From positions 148,168,243 through 148,232,242 of the forward strand of contig OY294067.1 in the NCBI GenBank assembly GCA_958510875.1: a stretch of DNA of 64,000 bases, read 5' to 3'. The position numbers were made by a program, and so were the translations under genes. The notes below the pieces were generated by a model. The model did not search any database. It had not been told where the DNA came from and saw only the letters and a list, made by a program, of their open reading frames with translations. Shown here piece after piece: positions 40,372 through 58,981 of the stretch (within the stretch, counting starts at the first letter, position 1; each line of letters starts with the position of its first letter). This DNA is from Endomychus coccineus. Taxonomy: Eukaryota > Arthropoda > Insecta > Coleoptera > Endomychidae.

Positions 40372-42199
40372 ATGACTGAAAGAACTTGGACAATTGTGAA
40401 ATTGAATGAAGAGTACACAGTTGGAGGCCGTGCACACTACATGGCTTCTAGGTAAAACATGCTATTGGCCTCCATACCCCAGAGAAAAGTTGCTGGCTGC
40501 GTTAAAAAACTTCGAAACCCAAAACACTCATTGGCCTTCACATAAGATGGAGGCTTTCAAAAACAGGATGTTTGGTATGTATATATACTATAACGTTTCC
40601 TTCGGAAGATATCGAAGGAAAACTTAAAAAAAATTCAACTTCAATATCTTATATCTTACTCAGAAATCGAGATTAGAGGAATATTTATAGGAACTTTCTA
40701 ACTCAAAAATCATTCACAGGCCTCTGTGTCTAACTGTCTAATAAGTATGTTCATTCAATTTAAGATACCTATCTTGAGGTCAGAAAGAAGTTGAAAGTAG
40801 CAGAATACACAAGTGACTTGAACCAAGAAGATAAACCACAGAGTCTTAAAGTACGTCACAAAAGCAAATAGAATTCATCTTCAGAAGATGAAGCTATCCA
40901 TGCTCAAAAAGGGAACTCTTTGCATAGGCCTCCAACTAGGCACATACAAGAGTCTGTGAAGGAGAGTTCTCTGCTAATCAACCATAAGTATTAGTTGCAA
41001 TGATCTCATGTGCTATAATCGAGTCAGGCAATAGGTGATATTCATGTACATGAATATATGATATCAAGTACCCTTTATCATCATGTGCACTATTAAACGC
41101 CAATATCATGTAGTGTGAAAGGAATGCATGTTAAATAATGGAATTTTTTTATAGGGAATGATGCTGCTGCTACTGACACTTGTTGCTGCTGTCCACTACA
41201 AAAGAGAATTGTACAAACAGGTAGAGGTAATAAATTTGAAGTTTTGAATACATTTCAATTGATAAATATGTTATAGATGATGAAATCAAAGAAATGAAGA
41301 AGCAATATGTGGTTTTAACAAACATAATGGTAGATATAAAAACCGAAATTTCTGACATGAAATCATTATTGTTAGCTGAAGTACCACCTCTCGCAGAAGA
41401 ATCAATTTTCTTGAAGTTTTCCTTCCCTCTTAATGATGAGACTCCACTTGAAGAAGTGGAAAATCATCTAAGCATAGAAGAGAATTACCAAAAAACTATG
41501 AGTACTGTTTACTTTGGTATATTTTATATTCAAAATAATTAAATACTATTTTTTCTATGCACCTGAACTTGCAAATCTTGGGGAAATACTGCGTATGATT
41601 CCGTCAAACGGACAATGACTGTTTTGATAACAAACAAGTTTGTTGGCAAATATAACTTTTTAGGAACGAAACAGAAAATCCCGTTCAGTGTCCGAAGGTT
41701 GTCAGAGTTAATTATAAGTGAGTCAAAAATCTACTAGGTTCATATTGTATCAATTGAAGAGATCTCATAACCTTCGAAACTAGCCAATTTTGTAAAACTA
41801 AAGTCATAATGATAAAGCTAGGATATTGTAAATGTATTTTCAATCTATAAAAGTACTTTCTTGAATTCACTCAAAATTGGATTGGTTTTAGCAGATATCG
41901 GAGAAGTTAAGAATTCTCTCACTGTTTATTGTTGGCAGTGAAACTTTATTAGGATGAAAATTACATCAATATGAATAAATATTATCATTGAATAAATTTC
42001 ATAATTAACAATGTGAGAAGAGTTTTTTTTATATAATTACGTCTCAAAACCAATAACGTAATGTTGTAATGGCAGCAGCTTTATTTTATTTTACTGATTC
42101 GCAGAAACTGCTGAACATTATAAAAAAGGAGACCAGAAGGAGATTGAAGAACTCATTTCAAAATGGCTCAGGAAAGCAAATGAGAGGAAGGGAAATTAG
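40372..42199 (+). pseudogene. DUF4806-type accessory gene of the transposon, multi-exon, one frameshift
   Basis: Exon 1 (ATG 40372) reads MTERTWTIVKLNEEYTV, then after a one-base insertion near 40417 HTTWLLGKTCYWPPYPREKL, and ends at a donor GTATGT (40575). Probable further exons are at about 40785-40960 (KKLKVAEYTSDLNQED) and 41155-41220, one from about 41280 with the DUF4806 start FLKFSFPLNDETPLEEVENH, and a last one to the stop at 42199 (GDQKEIEELISKWLRKANER). Proteins with this W-x-x-x-x-F/L...W-P-P-Y start and DUF4806 end are common in insects near such transposases. Exon borders are my estimate. Confidence 0.6.
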
Positions 42200-42454
42200 C
42201 CATTTTTTGATTTCAATGTCATATTTATATATTTTGTGATGTCTGACCTGTTTTTATGCTTTATATATTTGACCTTCCAGTTTGTTCTGGAAGTTAGATT
42301 TGATTTATGAAGTATTCCCAATTTCCTCATCTGCACTATGTGCTGATTTTGGTCATAATTTATTATATGTATAAGTTTATCATTTGAATGTTTTATTTAT
42401 GTAGATTCAAGGAATTCTAGATTCAAATTTGACAGAACCAAACTCACTCTCTCC

Positions 42455-42815
42455 GCATCAGAATGTGTTGAATGGGCATCCATTCGACATCCGTTGAACA
42501 CATTCGATGTATGTACATTCATTGGACCTGCATGTACGATCTGCGCATCTCATGCACATTCATTGGACCTCCTGAATGTACGTCCATAGGAAGTCAAATT
42601 CAGTGAAAGTTCGTACTATTTCTGGACGTTTCAAAGTACATGACTGAACGTTCCATGACCCCCATAATGTACGTTTTTCATCGAACCTGAATGTGCGGTG
42701 CACATCCATCAGACCTCTTGAATGTACGTTCATAGGATGTTGGATCCAGTGAGGTTCGGACGTTTTCTGGACGTTACAAAGTAGACGACTTAACGTCAAA
42801 CGGACGTTCATACTG
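42455..42815. repeat. Right subterminal repeats
   Basis: About two units of 150 bp with CATTCATTGGACCT, CTTGAATGTACGTTCATAGG, CAGTGAGGTTCGGACGTT and TCTGGACGTT. They share the GGACGT/ATGTACGT motifs of the left repeats. Confidence 0.7.
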
Positions 42816-42819
42816 TCAA

Positions 42820-45800
42820 TTTCGTATGTATAATGAATATTCAATGGACGTATATGTGCAATATGGATAATACTATACAAAAGAAAATTTAGAAAATCAC
42901 CAATTTTTAATAGAAGCTTGTATACTATACTACTACTCGCTCGATCGTTACCAACCCCTTCCACCTTGATTTATGTTATTTGATCCTCGTCATCAAAATG
43001 TTGTGTTCAAATAGCAGGAATTTCCATTCTCAGGAATGTTTGAATTGATAATGATTGATGACAAGTTGACAAAAGTATGTATTCATTCTCAAAATCCCAT
43101 CCTAGGTAGCCGAAACATTTCAATAACGAAACATCGTTTAGTGCATTCGTGCCAGACAAGATTTGTTGAGCGCCATTGGCAATGTAAATGAACTCGTTGA
43201 AATTTTCAAACACATATGTACTAATCTATGGAAAATTCCTTCGGATACTAGCAGAATAATATTGGCTGAAGCTTCCTCGCTGCACTGAAGAAAACTGAAT
43301 TGGACTTTCGTACGATTGTTGCTGATTTATTCCTGAATTTGTTATTGCAAAGTAATGAATCTAGAATTACGACGGCAAATACTAGATTTTCGTCAAATTT
43401 CTTGTGCACACGCCAGAAGCAAGGACACTACAACAGCACTAGCTCTATTGGTCCAACGAGTTTAATGACTCTGATCCGTGCCCGCAATATCGCCCTTCCG
43501 TTGTCCCGAGGAATACGTAGAGAAGCGATGTTTGAAGGAATAATAAATACAGATAAAGAAATTCACTCACCTTCATAATTGAAGCTTGCTCGAGAAAAGG
43601 ACCCATGTATATAAATCCACTCAACTGAACAAGCTACACTCAACAATCAACAAAAAAGCAATATAATAATGGTGAAATTGATCACTAGTTGATTCCGAAT
43701 ATGTTCTGAGAAAATAAACGAATTGCTGTTTAAAATTTTGTCATCATTTCTCATGAATTGGAAACTAGATGCCGTTTGAATGAAATTCAAGCTAAACATG
43801 AACCCAAGGAATAACAGTTGTATTTCAATGAGAAACCAAGTTTGCAAATGATCGAATGAGATCGATGTTTTCATTGTGTCTATACCACCAAATAGAAATT
43901 GAATATACAACAGAATCTAGAATTTCAAGTTTTCAGTGTTAGATAAAATGTGGATAACACACCTATGTGTTGTGTATTTTATCAATTGTCACCATGAGAC
44001 ATGCCCAATCCATACAGATACATAATAGTTGAAAGAGCGAAATGTAAAGAAATACACGTGACGACGTCAATAAACGAACACTCACGACGAGATTCAATTA
44101 ATTCTATTATATTTCATCACAATAAAATTGTTGTTTGATTGGCAACCAGTTTTGTACCGAAATCAACCGTATATTCCATTCATCAAGCAATAATGGGAAA
44201 TGCACTATTGTGAAGTATTGAAGCGCGATATTTCATGTAAAGGGGAAAATGAACTTTTATTCACGCACCATTTCCACATCATCATAAACGTAATTCAATG
44301 GCCATCATTCGAAATCAGTCAAATACTTCCATTCGTTAATATCGATTCTACCTCAGACTGTTAGAGCTTCGTACTAGTCATAACGAATTGATCTCAAATA
44401 TAAAGTTAACATCAAGTATCTAATCGTTTGAATTAATTCAATTTTTCCGAATTTTCTCCATACCAAAAAATACATAATATATGATTAAAGAATCTGCTGT
44501 GTTCCGATCGTTCTGGAATAAATCAGGCTAGCTGTAAGACCCTCAACTGAAGCGTAGTCGCAACGTATTTTAGTTTGTTAGAGAAGCCTAGATCGCAAAA
44601 TATTATTTCCACCACTGAAGTTGATGGGTCCCGGAGTAGCGTGGTGGATACGAAACATGTAGGGGCTGAAGTTCACCCAACCTGACTTGGTGCAATTTAC
44701 CAATCTGATGACAAGCACGATACCTTTTTTGTTTAAGAAAGAAATTTAAAAAAATAGTTGAGATAATTAGAATTATCAAAAAATGATATTAAATGCATCG
44801 AAAAATAATGAATAGATTAATTGCCAAATATATAATGTAATGAAATCATAAATATCAACCTAAATTCACAACTATTGCTGCGTTTTAAAGATGGTTATTC
44901 ATTACAACCCGTTTCTGAGTACTGGAAGAAATACTCAAACAAAATCCCTATTTTCAGAATAATTTCCTTAGTTTCTTCTGATTTCTCCTTCAAACCCATG
45001 GAAGATAAGGTATTGGAATTGGTAGATTTCACATCAAGTTGATAACTCCTAGCTCAGAGAATGGGAGTGTGGTGAAGAATTTCTCAGCATAAATTCTAAA
45101 TTGAATGTTACAAGTTTTTTGACAATTTGTGATATTCCTCCAACCTCTGGAAGTAAGAATGATTTTACAACAAGTAAACACCGAAACCGTAGACATGGAT
45201 TGAATGTATTTCCTTTTCTTATATTTTGACTAAAAGACAGGAAAACCTATATTGTTCGGAATATTGGGAGAGGAGATAGGCATTGAAATTCTTAATATAA
45301 GCTTGGAAGTGACAGGCATCAGGAGAGGTCTCACTAGGCAAAGAGTTCCACAATATCGTTATTTGGAAGAAACATTAAAAATGATAATTGTGGCCCGGTA
45401 GCAGAAGAAACTCCAAATATATCATGTGAAAGGAAATAAACACTATTTCACAAAAAGTTAATTCCTCAGGTAAGCAATTGATATTTTTTTCAGTTTCTGT
45501 AGTCATAACTCTTCTATTGGAATAGTCTATACATTGATATTCTTCAACATCATTTTTCACCCTCTGAACTTATAGAAATATTGTATTTTCTTGCATCTTT
45601 AGTCTGGCCTTATAACGCCACCTGAGTACAGGGTTCTTTAGAAAATCAATAAGAACCTTGTTAGAAATCTCTAAGGTGTTGAGGAACCAAGAAGTCTATC
45701 ACATTTTCATTATTGGCAGCAAAATGGTGGAAATTGAGTCTTTCTTTTGTCTTTCCAGAATCAATATTTATTTCTCTAGAACGAACAGTAAGCAGGCTAA

Positions 45801-45820
45801 CTATCTAAAGCAAACTGAAA
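42820..45820. other. Long stretch without recognisable genes
   Basis: AT-rich, with short frames only. A 92-codon frame at 43300-43578 has no known motif. TATATAAAT near 43610 looks like a TATA box but no gene follows it. Confidence 0.5.
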
Positions 45821-45821
45821 A

Positions 45822-46545
45822 ATCTTGACTTCCGGATGGATTCCGCGTCACATCAGCTCGACTTGATGCCGACGTTTCGCCAACCATTACAGGTGGCATC
45901 TTCAGGGCAGGCTTGAGACTTGAACTGAAACTGGTTCTACTGGTTTCTTTAGCCGTATTTATTGTAGGAAAAATCCTTCACGCTACGCAGTTCACTGCCT
46001 TTATTCCGGTGGTTGGCTCCGTTCTGGCACCTGACCCTGCCGTTGTGTGATCATGTGCGAAGTGGAATTTTCGAGGATAGGTTTCCAAATGTTGGGAAGG
46101 TAATATTGTGAGTCACGTTTCAGATTATATGGATGTTTTAGGATTTCTATAGCTTCAAGGATTTTTCGCTGATAGAGGTTTGGAGCTCGGGTTAGGATTC
46201 TAGTATTTTCGGAAAGGATTTGATGATAAGTGTCAAACTTGTGTTCCGCAAGTGCAGATCTACTGGTGTCACGAAGCCTTGTACAGCGCTAATGTTCTTT
46301 CATACCTTCACATTATTTGGTAACCCATCCTCGAAAATTCCACATCGCACATGATTACACAACGGCAGGGTCAGGTGCCGGAACGGAGTAAACCACCGAA
46401 ATGAAGGCAGTGAACTGTCTAGCGTGAAGGATTTTTCATACAATACATACGGCTACAGAAGCCAGTAGAACCAGTTTCAGTTATTGTGAAAGCGGAATCC
46501 ATCCGGAAGTCAAGATTTTTCAAGATTAGCTATTTGCGGAAGTTT
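45822..46545. mobile_element. Penelope-like remnant in hairpin arrangement
   Basis: The first part (45822-46300, minus orientation) begins GAAAAATCTTGACTTCCGG and contains GACGTTTCGCCAACCATTAC. The second part (46305-46545, plus orientation) ends with the reverse complement, GGAAGTCAAGATTTTTC. Only repeat-region and 3' sequences are left and no reverse transcriptase. It is the same family as 37098-40020. Confidence 0.7.
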
Positions 46546-47689
46546 AATACACATTATAATTCCTAATCTCAAAAAAGTATGAACTATAGTATTTTCTTCT
46601 TATCTTCAGATATTTTTTCCTAAATTTCATCATAAATGAACAAGAGATTCAACTGTTAAGCTGGACCCACTTTTCTTCTTTTTTTACAGAAGCCTCTCCT
46701 TCGGAATTTAGTTTTCCTTACATTGCATGCCCAATTCTATTCATGTCTGATACTTCTCTGTCAGGTTGTCTCATTAAAGTTGTAACAAAGCTCTCAAATC
46801 TTGAATAATCATTCAATGAGAAACACGTAGATTGGTCATACATTTTAGATTTCGTTTATATTAGTATTCAGAATTCATAATTCTCAATAATTATATTGTT
46901 GTATAGTAATATAGATAATACCGGGCATAGACATCCGTGTAGTTTAAGTATCAGATTTGCATACATTTCAATTCCTTAGCCGCGTATATTTTGATTACAT
47001 TCAGTACCGTGCATATTTCGTATCAACATGAGATGATGTAGGTGACTTGACCAGCACCTCGATTTGTATAAAAGAACGCCCGCCGCGCAAGCGAAATAGC
47101 CTGCTTGGACAGATTTCTTTGCAATTATTGTTTCTGAGCTTCCTTGTGCTTTCCCAGGGTCGTGATCACGTCACAAAATGGAGCCGCCGAGCAGGGACTT
47201 TTGAAATTTGACCAAGGTAGGACATTTTTTTTTTCTCAAGTCAAGAAGTTCTTTAAAAAAATAGGTTTAATGATAGCAATTGAACTGATTGTCCAATTTT
47301 GGTGAAAGTTGAAACGTAGTTAGATAAGAGAACAAGTTTTACGACCCCAACGTTTCGAACACGATTCCGAATCATCCTCAGGAGTTTGTTTTCAAATTTC
47401 TAAATTTGCAAAAGTTTTGAATTATACTTGTTCCCCTCGCTCTCCGAGGCTATTTCATGAAAAAAAATTTCCCCTCTCCGCTTCAGTGGAAATTTGAAGT
47501 TTGTGACCGTGAATCCGATTAAGAAATAAATTGTTCTGCCAGGTGTAGAATTACTACCTGTACCTAAGCATTTTGCTGAAATTTGAAATTTTGCCCCTAT
47601 TTTCCCTTTGATTTTCTCAGTCAACCGTTACCAAGATTGTTCAAGTGATAGTTCCTTTCCAAGTGAATCGACCTCAAGGAAGCTATTGG
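46546..47689. other. Unassigned stretch, possible Gypsy LTR region
   Basis: TATAAAAGAACGCC near 47068 and a Gypsy gag from about 48.6 kb suggest that an LTR may lie here. TTGGTGACATTTTGG near 47685 could be the start of a primer-binding site. LTR borders cannot be fixed because the partner LTR is missing. A GTTTCGAACACG...CCTCAGGA motif at 47352-47385 resembles the Penelope hammerhead region on the opposite strand. Confidence 0.35.
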
Positions 47690-48597
47690 TGACATTTTGG
47701 GAAGATTTTCTCGACCGTGTTACCCCCCAAATTTAAATTAAATTTCACAAATTGGGGCAAGTGGTTCCATTGATTCTGCCTTACTGTGAAGAAGCCGTAT
47801 ACATATTTCCAAGATCGCATTCTCATCTGTTACCTACCATTATTTCGGATTTATTTTTTGGATTTGGAATTTTTCTAAATCGAGCGGGATTTGAACAATC
47901 CCTCCCCGGATATATTGGTGCTATATTCAAGGCACCTAAGCTCACCCCTACCAATATTGAAGAACGTTTAATAAAATCAGAGGAAATTTCACAATCATGG
48001 TCTACCGGGGGAAACAGCCAAACGCAGGCAGCCGAAGGAGAATCGAAAGTCAGCTGAGTATTCATACTCGAAAGGGAATAGTTGAGAGAAATTCTGGAAA
48101 ATCGTAGTATGGATAGTACTGGAACCGCAGGTGCGTGAGGGGTATCAGGGAAGGAATGATAAGGCCACCGCATGAAATGCTAGGAATGATAGGAAATACT
48201 ATGGCATCATTAACAAAAGCCATGACCACCGAGGCCACTTTGAATACAACATCTACGTTCAGTCCAGCAGGTGTTGAGTCAAGATCACCAATCAGGTGTA
48301 CGCCGATTGTACAGCCGTCATATTGGCCAACAACATCCACTACAAATACGGCGACCTTCACAAATACCATGGTAATGACGTCATCACTGATACAGCCTGC
48401 GAGTTATTCTTCAGCACCGAATCCGAGTTATTCAAATTTTGGGACCTCGACTACAAATGTGAGATTGCCGCGGATACAAACACCTACCATTCCGCAAGTA
48501 CCAACTGTCTCGCAGTTGCCTACCTTTCCACTGGTACCTGGTTAAAACATTTCGGTTCCCCCTGTGCAGCAAGAGTCAGCTTATAATTATCCAGCTC

Positions 48598-49430
48598 CGG
48601 GTAGTGCTCCGAGATTGCATCAGTACCGGATACAAATCAATGGTTTTTCGGACCCCGCTACATTTTTAGAAAGATTGGACGAACTAGCAATGCAGTTGAA
48701 CATATCGAAGGATGCACTGCTGTTATCATTATCGGAAGTTTTAGAAGGAACACTTATTGTGGTATCGCAATGACCGTCACCGCTGGACTACGTTTATGGA
48801 TTTCCAGAGAGACTTCATGTTATTTTTCATGGATGCGAACTATCATATCGATTTGGGAGTGCAAATCAGCCGCAAGCATCATGAATAAAACAAACCCACT
48901 ACTGTATATGTGATTGATATGCGAACACTAATAAGGATACATGGTGCAATGACCGCAGAACGTGAACTGTTCTGGTTGCACAAACATTTTTCGTCGGAAT
49001 ATAGGCAATTTGTCCGACAAGGAACTTTTAACGACATGCCTTCGTTGATGTTGCAAACCAACGAATTTGAAAATTTACAAGCTGAGCAGAAGCTCATGCA
49101 AAGGAGGACATTGCCGGTGCCAGTGAAGACACACATGTCAAATCCACCTATAAGGAATATGAAGCCACAGTGTAGGCAACCTGTGTCTGACACGAAATCG
49201 CGAGGCAAGTCTGGGATGCCGAATATCCCTGAGCCGACTTGCTGAGATTGTGGCCTCTGGGGCCATTACAAGACATAGTGCCCTACCAGGCCGAAGTCAA
49301 CTGCTGCACAGTCCCTCTCCTGTTGAAGATGCGGGGAAACTAGACACAGCAGAACAAACTGTCAGAATTCGCCAGAATTATTCTGCTCAAGATGTCGCCC
49401 TGGAGTCATGTCGCGTGATTGCTCGTGTAA
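48598..49430 (+). pseudogene. Gypsy gag, broken
   Basis: Pieces: INGFSDPATFLERLDELAMQ; DANYHIDLGVQISRKHHE; TLIRIHGAMTAERELFWL; and a nucleocapsid zinc knuckle near 49240 with Cys-x2-Cys-x4-His (DCGLWGHYKT), preceded by an in-frame stop. Several shifts occur. It packages the retrotransposon RNA in intact relatives. Confidence 0.65.
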
Positions 49431-49669
49431 TATAGCGTGAAACACGCGAGGGGCTGTATTGTGAAGAGGCCGCCGCAGTTCCCTGTTGAGGAAGCCTCAA
49501 AGGGAGACGTGAATGAAATTTACGTAACATTTTTGAATACCGAAGACAAGATGAAATCATCAAATACTAATAGAAGTTTGGAAGCAGACGCATCTGCTGT
49601 TTCGAAAAGAGTCCCATTAGTATCCAGACAAGAGTATGTAGAGACTCCTAGGCTGACCGTAATTTGAAA

Positions 49670-50898
49670 ATTGGGAGAGAAATTTGCATCAATTCCATCG
49701 GTACAGCCGGATAAAATCATTCTCAAGAACACCGTTGAGAGAAAAGAGTTCTTGGCTCTAGTGGATACCAGAAACGCCTTCGTATATCAGCGACGCAGTT
49801 GTTCGTTTTTTCGGGTTGCAGCCAATCCTCAATGAAGCCGTTGATACTAAGATGGCCAATGGCAATTAGGTATATAGTGCAGCCGCCTACAGAATCTCAG
49901 TACACTTAGGGTCTGGAGAGATTGAAGACGAGTTCGTGCATTTACCGTCATTATTACCGAAGATGGTTATGTGATTGGGAATTTTGAGCTCCGGTTTGTT
50001 CGAAATACATCAACCGTCCTCTGAGGTGTATGTTGAAGACAATTTGATAATGAACTATTGTAAGGAAGTTCCCAATGAAGCTTGTTCTGGACCGAAAGCA
50101 GTGAGACGTGTGTGCTCCGGTGATGAAAGGGAGACACACCTAGCAACATTGTCGGAAACTGAAAAGGTTAGAATAAACTGATTTCTGAAAACAGAAATGA
50201 AATGTTTTGAAGGAATTCAAGGAACCACGCCGTTGGTTCAACATGAAATGGAACTAATAAAGACAGATCCGATAAAACAGCGTTACCGGCCCCAGAATCC
50301 GAGGATGCAGACAATCATCAACAAGGAAGTTGACCGAATGCTAGTAGGAGAAGTAATAGAATCGTCGAGAAGTCCGAGAAGTTCACCCGTTGTAGTGGTA
50401 AAGAAGAAAGATGGCAAAACAAGATTTTGCATTGATTTCCGAATGATAAACAAAGTCTCTGTGAAAGATGCGTATCCCTTCCCGTATATAAGTGCCATCT
50501 CAGATGAAATCCGGCGAGCTGGATACATAACAAGCATTGACTTGGAGCAAGGGTATTGGCGAATACCGTTGACCCCGGAAAGTAAACCCATTACAGCATT
50601 TACTGTAGCAGGCCGAGGCTTATTTCAGTTTAAGGTAATGACCTGTGGCTTACATTCCGCACCTGCAACTTTCCAGAGACCCAAAGAAATGTCAATTCTG
50701 CCGCACTTTGATCAAGCACCTAGAACATGTGGTCACCGTCGAGGGTATTCAGACCGACCCAGAGAAGATCGAAGCTATCGAACAAATTTTAGGCCAGTCG
50801 TCAGTGAGAGTAGGTTCTTGGGAGTAGCTTTATAGTAACGCCACTGGAGTTGGGAAGAACAGAAATCCACATTCGACAAATTGGAAGAAATGTTGACC
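49670..50898 (+). pseudogene. Gypsy pol (protease and reverse transcriptase), broken and internally deleted
   Basis: A protease start EFLALVDT lies near 49750, with the frame lost soon after. The reverse transcriptase is open from 50197: RYRPQNPRM, SPVVVVKKKDGKTRFCIDFR, YPFPYISAI, DLEQGYWRIPL and CGLHSAPATFQR. Directly after FQR the sequence jumps to PKKCQFCRTLIKHLEHVV, so about 80 codons including the YxDD box are deleted. It continues WEEQKSTFDKLEEML until 50898, where the LINE begins. Confidence 0.8.
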
Positions 50899-51437
50899 AC
50901 AGTGCGTATAGAACAGTATCAACAGAGGGCATAGGTGTCATAGCTGGAATTCCTCCAATGGAGTTTCAAATCAAAGAGAGACTTGAAAAATACCATGGAG
51001 TACCAAGAACAACTGCCAATGACAACCTCATGACCCGATGGCAGGACAAGTGGAACCAAGGAAGGTATGGACGCTGGAGCTGGAGTCTCATACCAGATAT
51101 CAAAACATGGCTCGGCAGGCCATACGGAGAGGTCGATTACTATGTAACCCAAGCATTGTCAGGCCACGGCTGTTTCAGGAAATATCTTTTCGAGCGGGGT
51201 AGAGTAGGATCCGAAAACTGTGTTTATTGTCAAGAGTTGGACGATGCTGCACACACATTGTTCATGTGTCCTAAATGGGAAGAGATGCGGAGGCAGTTCG
51301 AAATAAAAAACGGAAGGACCTTCAACGAAACCAATATGATGAAATGCCTAATTCAATGTGAAAAAACATGGAAGGAAGCTTATAAAGTTATAAGGCTCAT
51401 TATAGAAAATAAGGAGAGAGATAGTAGAAATCAATGA
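50899..51437 (+). pseudogene. R1-clade ORF2, C-terminal fragment
   Basis: It has YRTVSTEGIGVIAGIPPMEF, LIPDIKTWLGRPYGEVDYYV, TQALSGHGCFRKYLF and the zinc motif CVYCQELDDAAHTLFMC (C-x2-C-x7-H-x4-C) typical of the R1 ORF2 end. The reverse transcriptase is missing through 5' truncation. Confidence 0.85.
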
Positions 51438-51611
51438 TTGAAAGACAGCCTTCACGCTGAAGTAATGCGGAAGCGGATACCGGTGTGGAGAGCAGAAGAA
51501 AAAAGGGAGGGGGTTTCAGTCAGTAAGAATCTGACACTCCCCATGACCATCTCTTGGGGGCCTCATGTAAGGTTTCCCCCTCCCTTTCGGAAAAAAAAAA
51601 AAAAAAAAAAA
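50899..51611 (+). mobile_element. R1-clade LINE, copy A (5'-truncated)
   Basis: Starts within the C-terminal region of ORF2, directly after Gypsy pol, and ends with a 3' UTR and 21 A. It is clearly diverged from copies B to D (a related but different family or an older copy). Confidence 0.8.
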
Positions 51612-58563
<6,952 letters not shown>

Positions 58564-58981
58564 TTGCCTCAGGGGGTTCATTCTTTGAACACGGGGCTGG
58601 CAATCCCGAGGTCCCCGAGCTGAATCTGGCCCTTCTTCAACTTGTCTTGGGCCAGATTCCTACTCTTTATTCCTTTCCTGTCGGTCTCTCTTGACCAACT
58701 CTTGCTCTTTCGGACCCCGACGCTATTAGGCAACGAGGGCTAGGGGTCCTTCACTCTCCCCCCACCCCTTTCTCTACCGACGGAGCAAACCAGCGTTAAA
58801 AAAACTCCCCAATCCCAAGGTGTAACACCATCGCGCCGACGGGATGCATGGCACAGGGGACAAAGTGTGTCACGAGCGATGCCCTGGATACCGGGCGATA
58901 TCTAGGGGATCATAGCCTTAGCGGGGTATGGGCGCTCTACCTCGCCGGACAGTTTTTTCGCACCTAACTCGTGGGAATTAG
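58564..58981 (+). other. 5' UTR of R1 copy D
   Basis: 418 bp, GC-richer than the surroundings, between the GATA tract and the ORF1 ATG. The first 60 bases (CAGGGGGTTCATTC, GGGGCTGGCAATCCC, GAGGTCCCC) have complementary G- and C-runs. R1 and R2 elements are known to carry HDV-like self-cleaving ribozymes at the 5' end, and a fold search would be appropriate here. Confidence 0.5.

Larger units (their letters stand above)
33925..42820. mobile_element. CACTA/EnSpm-like DNA transposon with nested Penelope insertion
   Basis: A transposase pseudogene (35212-37101) and a multi-exon DUF4806-type gene (40372-42199) lie in the same direction and are enclosed by families of subterminal repeats built on ATGTACGTCCAT/GGATGTAC motifs (33925-34590 and 42455-42815). 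Subterminal repeats and a second gene are typical of EnSpm-like elements. The class is inferred: I could not find the exact terminal inverted repeats or target duplication, so the ends are approximate. Confidence 0.55.
47690..50898 (+). mobile_element. Gypsy-like LTR retrotransposon, internal remnant
   Basis: Gag, zinc knuckle, aspartic protease and reverse transcriptase follow in normal order, all broken, and are cut at 50898 by the insertion of R1 copy A. RNase H, integrase and the 3' LTR are not seen. Confidence 0.75.

Noticed and set aside
43300..43640. Possible host gene with TATA box near 43610
   Set aside because: The frame lies before, not after, the box and no coding potential follows.
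47752..48545. Frames of 101 and 136 codons before the Gypsy gag
   Set aside because: Could be a gag N-terminus, but low complexity and lack of motifs do not allow a call.
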